A stretch of 64,000 nt of DNA from Thermohalobaculum sp039033215 (GTDB lineage: Bacteria; Pseudomonadota; Alphaproteobacteria; Rhodobacterales; Rhodobacteraceae): positions 24,499 through 88,498 of the forward strand of contig JBCCDA010000004.1 of NCBI GenBank assembly GCA_039033215.1. Reading direction: 5' to 3'. Position 1 is the first letter of the stretch, and every line of letters starts with the position of its first letter. The position numbers were made by a program, and so were the translations under genes. The notes below the pieces were generated by a model, which worked only from the letters and a program-made list of their open reading frames with translations, had not been told where the DNA came from and did no database searches. Shown here piece after piece: positions 60,714 to 64,000 of the stretch.

Positions 60714-61379
60714 TCAGGCGCGTTGCAGTTTAGCGGCGACGTCGTTTGTTAACAATTTGTCGAACGCGAGCTGTATGCCCGGTCGGCGCCGCACAAGCTT
60801 GGACAGCTTCTGACGGTCCCAAGCCACGTAGGTGCTGCCGGGCTTGAGACGGACTGTCGCGCTTGCGGGCTCTGAGGTGATCATGGCGAGTTCACCGATG
60901 AAGGACGCTGCCGGATACGTGATCTGCCTGTCTCCCTTGTCGATCAGGATGTCGCCGTAGACGACGTAGTAGAGCTCGTCAGGATGCTCACCCTGGGTTG
61001 TGAGCACGGTCTCGGGATCGGCGGTGCGAAACTCTGCCACGCTCATCAGACGACGGAACTGGCCAGGCGGCATGCGGTCGAAGGCGCGGTAGAGCAGTTC
61101 TTCCTCCAGCGACATCCGAAATCGGGCTTGCTCCTTTAGGATCAGCAGGATCGAGAGGAAGTTTGCCAAGCCAAGCGCGACGCCCCAGTAGATCGCGTGC
61201 CAAAGCGGCTCGGCCGGGTAGAGCCAGTAGTAGGCGACGTAGAAGCCCGTCCCGGCGAGGAGCAACATGCGGAGCATCAACTGGTTGCGTATGAGGTAGC
61301 CGATGACTTGGGTAATTGCGGCAACATGCACGAGGAACGCCCAGTCTGTCAGGCCAAGTTGGTTCAGATAGTCTGGCAT
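60714..61379 (-). CDS. Membrane protein with a cyclic-nucleotide-binding-like domain (Popeye-like layout)
   Basis: The 221-aa protein has up to three hydrophobic segments in the first 82 residues (the clearest about 37-55 and 60-82), then a cytoplasmic cNMP-binding-type beta-roll (about 90-215). The phosphate-binding cassette reads IGELAMITSEPASATVRL; GEL is intact (162-164) but the usual Arg of P-R-x-A-T is replaced (PASAT, 171-175). The arrangement of three helices plus one such domain resembles Popeye-domain proteins. Whether it binds cAMP is therefore uncertain. AAGGACG precedes the ATG at 61379. Confidence 0.75.
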   Translation of the reverse strand: MPDYLNQLGLTDWAFLVHVAAITQVIGYLIRNQLMLRMLLLAGTGFYVAYYWLYPAEPLWHAIYWGVALGLANFLSILLILKEQARFRMSLEEELLYRAFDRMPPGQFRRLMSVAEFRTADPETVLTTQGEHPDELYYVVYGDILIDKGDRQITYPAASFIGELAMITSEPASATVRLKPGSTYVAWDRQKLSKLVRRRPGIQLAFDKLLTNDVAAKLQRA

Positions 61380-61769
61380 CCGAGTCGTCCTTCTTGTTCG
61401 TCGGATGACCTTGGCAGACCGGCGGGTCGACGGATGCGACAAACGTTACACTGGTGTCTGGTGGTTTGTACTGTCTTACCTCGGCCGCCCGGTCCCTTCA
61501 CGCAGTTGCGTAGTCACCTTAGGATCTCAGTGCGGAGTGAGGACACGCAGTGAGTGACCTAGCGCGCTAGGTCGTATCCGGATTGGGCCCCGTTCGAATC
61601 CGCCAGACGTGACATCCACGATATTGGAACCATGCACGTGCGTGGCAGAAGTCCCCTCCGGTCTTCGCCAGAATGGGCAACGCCCGGGTGACCGCGTTCC
61701 CTGGGGCAATGGTAGCCGACATGGATCGATGCTGGATCGACACCAGTCTTCTTTCGAGGGTCGTTGAGT
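61380..61769. other. Intergenic region containing an 18-bp perfect palindrome
   Basis: About 390 bases separate metG's end from the start of the cyclic-nucleotide-binding gene. No gene with a ribosome site was found on either strand. The perfect dyad GACCTAGCGCGCTAGGTC lies at 61556-61573. The promoter of the downstream pair should lie near 61390-61550, but no convincing -10/-35 was seen. Confidence 0.5.
61556..61573. promoter_or_regulatory. 18-bp perfect palindrome
   Basis: GACCTAGCGCGCTAGGTC is symmetrical over all 18 bases, which is unlikely by chance at any given site. It lies about 180 bases upstream of the cyclic-nucleotide-binding gene and 200 bases past metG's stop, and could be a regulator site. 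Confidence 0.45.
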
Positions 61770-63503
61770 TCAAGCACTGGCACCGGCGAACCGGGTCGCC
61801 AGATCCTCGCGTCGCGTGTCCTCGATCTTGGTGAACAGGTTGTTCGGGACCTCGAACGGATGGCCGGGCGGCAGCGCCTCCATTGCCTCGGTCAATGGCC
61901 CCGGCCAAGCATCCGTCTGATCCGAAATCCCGAGCGCGCCGAGCATGGTGTCCGAGGCATCCGGGATGAACGGTCGCGACAGGATCGCATAGAGACGGAC
62001 AAGGTTCAGCGTGAACCGGAGGATGCCGCGCGCCTCCGCCTCGTCCTCCTTGATGACTGTCCAAGGGGCGCGTGCCTGGAAGTACTCGTTTCCCGCCACC
62101 CAGATGGCGCGTAGCTCGGATGCGGCCTTGCGAATCTCGACTGCTTCCCAGTGTCCCTCATAGGCCCTCACACGGCGCTCGAGATCTGCGATCAGCGCGT
62201 GTTCGGGGGCGTTGTAAGGACCGTCTGGGACGGTAAGCCCAAAGCGTTTTTCGGCGAACTTCGTCGCGCGGCTGACGAAATTACCCAAGACGTCGGCGAG
62301 GTCCTTGTTCACACCTTGCTGGAAACTCTCCCACGTGAACTCGGTATCCGAGGTCTCGGGGATGTTCGATAGAAGCCACCACCGCCAGTAGTCGGGCGGG
62401 AGGATCTCGAGTGCTGCATCCATGAAGACACCGCGGCCCTGGGACGTCGAGAACTGGGCGCCCTCGTAGTTCAGCCAGTTCGTCGACTTGATGTAGTCGA
62501 CGAGTTTCCATGGTTCCTTGCCGTCATGATTGGCGCCCATGATCGTCACGGGGAAGCTGAGCGTGTGAAAGGGCACGTTGTCCTTTCCCATGAACTGCAG
62601 ATAGCGCACGTCCTCGGCACCCAGATCGGTGCGCCACCAGCGTTGCCAGGCCGCATCGTCCTGGCCCGTTGCGTCGGCCCACTCGGCCGTGGCAGCGATG
62701 TACTCGATCGGCGCGTCGAACCAGACATAGAAGACCTTTCCCTCCATGCCTGGCCAACTCTCGCCGCCACGCTTGACCGGCACACCCCAGTCCAGATCCC
62801 GTGTGATGCCGCGGTCTTGTAATCCGTCGCCGTCGTCGAGCCATTTCTTGGCGATCGACGTGGATAGGAGTGGCCAATCGGTCTTGGTGTCGATCCACTC
62901 GCGCAGCCGCGCCCGCATCTGGGATTGCTTCAGGTAGAGGTGTTTGGTCCCCCGCACCTCCAGATCTGTCGAGCCAGAGATCGCTGACCGGGGATTGATC
63001 AGATCCGTTGGGTTAAGCTGCTTGGTACAGTTCTCGCACTGATCACCGCGGGCCCTGTCATAGCCACAATTGGGACACGTCCCCTCGATGTAGCGATCGG
63101 GAAGGAAACGCCCGTCGGCGTTGGAGTACACTTGGTTTTCGCTCCGCTCCTCGATCAGTCCTGCTTCGTAGAGACGCCCGGCAAAGTGCTGGGTCAGCGC
63201 GCGGTTCCGCGCCGACGAGGAGCGTCCGAAATGATCAAAGGACAGCCGGAAACCGTCGCCCAGTTCCTTCTGGACCAACCACATCTCGGTACAATACTCA
63301 GCAACAGGCTTACCCGCCTTGGCCGCGGCCAGCTCGGCAGGTGTCCCGTGCTCATCGGTGGCGCAGATCAGCAGCACTTCGTGCCCGCGGGCCCGCATGT
63401 AGCGTGCGTAGGCGTCGGCAGGAAGCATCGAGCCTACAAGGTTGCCCAGATGCTTGATTCCGTTGATGTACGGGATTGCTGACGTGATCAGAACGCGCGC
63501 CAT
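61770..63503 (-). CDS. metG: Methionyl-tRNA synthetase
   Basis: The 577-aa class I synthetase charges tRNA-Met. The HIGH-type motif is YINGIKHLGNL, the zinc knuckle is CPNCGYDRARGDQCENC, and the KMSKS-type loop reads FSTSQGRG, a form seen in the alphaproteobacterial branch. WFDAPIEYIAATAEW and the anticodon-binding helices (WWLLSNIPETSDTEFTW) complete the family picture. No C-terminal tRNA-binding domain is attached. The start at 63503 (MARVLITSAIPYING) is the conserved one; the frame is open 47 codons upstream without homology. Confidence 0.97.
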   Translation of the reverse strand: MARVLITSAIPYINGIKHLGNLVGSMLPADAYARYMRARGHEVLLICATDEHGTPAELAAAKAGKPVAEYCTEMWLVQKELGDGFRLSFDHFGRSSSARNRALTQHFAGRLYEAGLIEERSENQVYSNADGRFLPDRYIEGTCPNCGYDRARGDQCENCTKQLNPTDLINPRSAISGSTDLEVRGTKHLYLKQSQMRARLREWIDTKTDWPLLSTSIAKKWLDDGDGLQDRGITRDLDWGVPVKRGGESWPGMEGKVFYVWFDAPIEYIAATAEWADATGQDDAAWQRWWRTDLGAEDVRYLQFMGKDNVPFHTLSFPVTIMGANHDGKEPWKLVDYIKSTNWLNYEGAQFSTSQGRGVFMDAALEILPPDYWRWWLLSNIPETSDTEFTWESFQQGVNKDLADVLGNFVSRATKFAEKRFGLTVPDGPYNAPEHALIADLERRVRAYEGHWEAVEIRKAASELRAIWVAGNEYFQARAPWTVIKEDEAEARGILRFTLNLVRLYAILSRPFIPDASDTMLGALGISDQTDAWPGPLTEAMEALPPGHPFEVPNNLFTKIEDTRREDLATRFAGASA

Positions 63504-63634
63504 GGGTCCTCCAGGGTCTCTCGGGCCGCCCGTCATATAGTGTAGGCGCAGCTCCGTCACCCCTTCGCGCCCTTGGTGCTTGCGTCTCGACACACCGCGC
63601 TGCAACATCGCACTCACGCCCAGAAGGATCCTCC

Positions 63635-64000
63635 ATGGCTGCACCCGGCATCGACCCCTTTCTGCTGGACGTTGCGACCTATCTGGGCGCTGCGGTTGTA
63701 GCCGTGCCGATCTGCAATCGCCTCGGACTGGGTTCGGTGATCGGGTATCTGGTTGCGGGGGCGGCGATCGGACCTTTTGGACTGAAGTTCATCAGCGAAG
63801 TGACGTCGGTACTGCACTTTGCCGAGTTCGGCGTCGTGCTGTTGCTGTTTGTGATCGGACTGGAGCTTCAGCCAGCGCGGCTCTGGCGATTGAGAACCGA
63901 GATCTTCGGGCTCGGGTTGCTGCAAGTTCTCATCACAGGGGCGATTCTGGCGCTGATCTTTGCGGGCATGGGCTGGTTCAGTACGAACGCTGCGATCGCC
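63635..64000 (+). CDS. CPA2 monovalent cation:proton antiporter (Kef-type), 5' part
   Basis: The first 122 codons run off the window. The sequence starts MAAPGIDPFLLDVATYLGAA and has LGLGSVIGYLVAGAAIGPFG and HFAEFGVVLLLFVIGLELQP, the first conserved helices of the Kef-type K+/H+ antiporter family. AGAAGGATCC precedes the ATG at 63635. Whether the NAD-binding RCK domain is present cannot be seen. It is divergent from metG. Confidence 0.88.
   Translation, partial: MAAPGIDPFLLDVATYLGAAVVAVPICNRLGLGSVIGYLVAGAAIGPFGLKFISEVTSVLHFAEFGVVLLLFVIGLELQPARLWRLRTEIFGLGLLQVLITGAILALIFAGMGWFSTNAAIA

Noticed and set aside
61592..61601. GTTCGAATCC, a perfect T-loop sequence suggesting a tRNA 3' end
   Set aside because: The flanking five bases cannot form a T-stem, and no matching acceptor, D-arm or anticodon arm is found upstream on either strand.
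62401..62470. Apparent loss of the KMSKS motif in MetG (FSTSQ)
   Set aside because: The K/Q-F-S-T-S form is the normal variant in this branch of methionyl-tRNA synthetases, so it is not a defect.

Overview
The window is GC-rich, densely coded DNA from an alphaproteobacterium, most probably a marine Rhodobacteraceae (Roseobacter-group) strain. This is inferred from gene content: a DddP-type DMSP lyase, the miaA/ilvB/ilvH/ilvC neighbourhood, the rpsB-tsf pair, the prsA-like/argJ/mutT/secA block, a VPLPA-type C-terminal sorting-signal relic and an imelysin/HemP iron locus. No rRNA, tRNA, CRISPR array, insertion sequence or prophage was seen. Nearly everything reads as chromosomal backbone with a large accessory catabolic segment in the middle.

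Layout. 0-5 kb holds a compact, translationally coupled urease operon, ureE-ureF-ureAB-ureC-ureG-ureD, with fused gamma and beta subunits and an unusually divergent alpha subunit. 5-14 kb is the branched-chain amino acid region on the minus strand: ilvC, ilvH and ilvB. A promoter, a 15-residue Ile-Leu-Val leader peptide and an intrinsic terminator stand before ilvB, and three sulfotransferase genes sit between ilvB and ilvH. 14-19.4 kb carries miaA, an SDR, small lipoproteins, a GNAT enzyme and rpsB-tsf with promoter and terminator. 19.4-24.4 kb contains a decayed VPLPA-CTERM fragment and then a seven-gene minus-strand iron operon: a new 56-aa ORF, hemP, a 160-aa protein, imelysin, bfd, bfr and a di-haem oxidoreductase.

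24.5-31.5 kb is mixed: DUF1330, xseA, a methyltransferase-like protein, purD, a peptidoglycan-binding-domain protein, a DMT transporter, and a short RTX protein behind a palindrome-rich upstream region. 31.7-45 kb is the accessory metabolic region. One tightly packed seven-gene minus-strand operon encodes two hydroxyacid dehydrogenases of different folds, an HpcH/HpaI aldolase, an AtuA (DUF1446) protein with its small partner, and two M20 hydrolases. It is followed by a permease, two RraA-family aldolase/decarboxylase genes flanking a ketopantoate-reductase-like gene, and a DddP homologue with all its known active-site residues. I could not assign a known pathway to the seven-gene operon, so it is the best candidate here for an undescribed catabolic system.

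45-51 kb contains MFS and MATE transporters and a same-strand run of DUF3179 protein, [2Fe-2S] ferredoxin, FG-GAP protein and a class-I glutamine amidotransferase-like hydrolase. 51-64 kb is mostly housekeeping: mutT, argJ, a periplasmic PPIase, secA, a lone DUF2235 hydrolase, a thiolase, a cyclic-nucleotide-binding membrane protein with an adjacent class III adenylate cyclase, metG, and the start of a CPA2 cation/proton antiporter that runs off the end.
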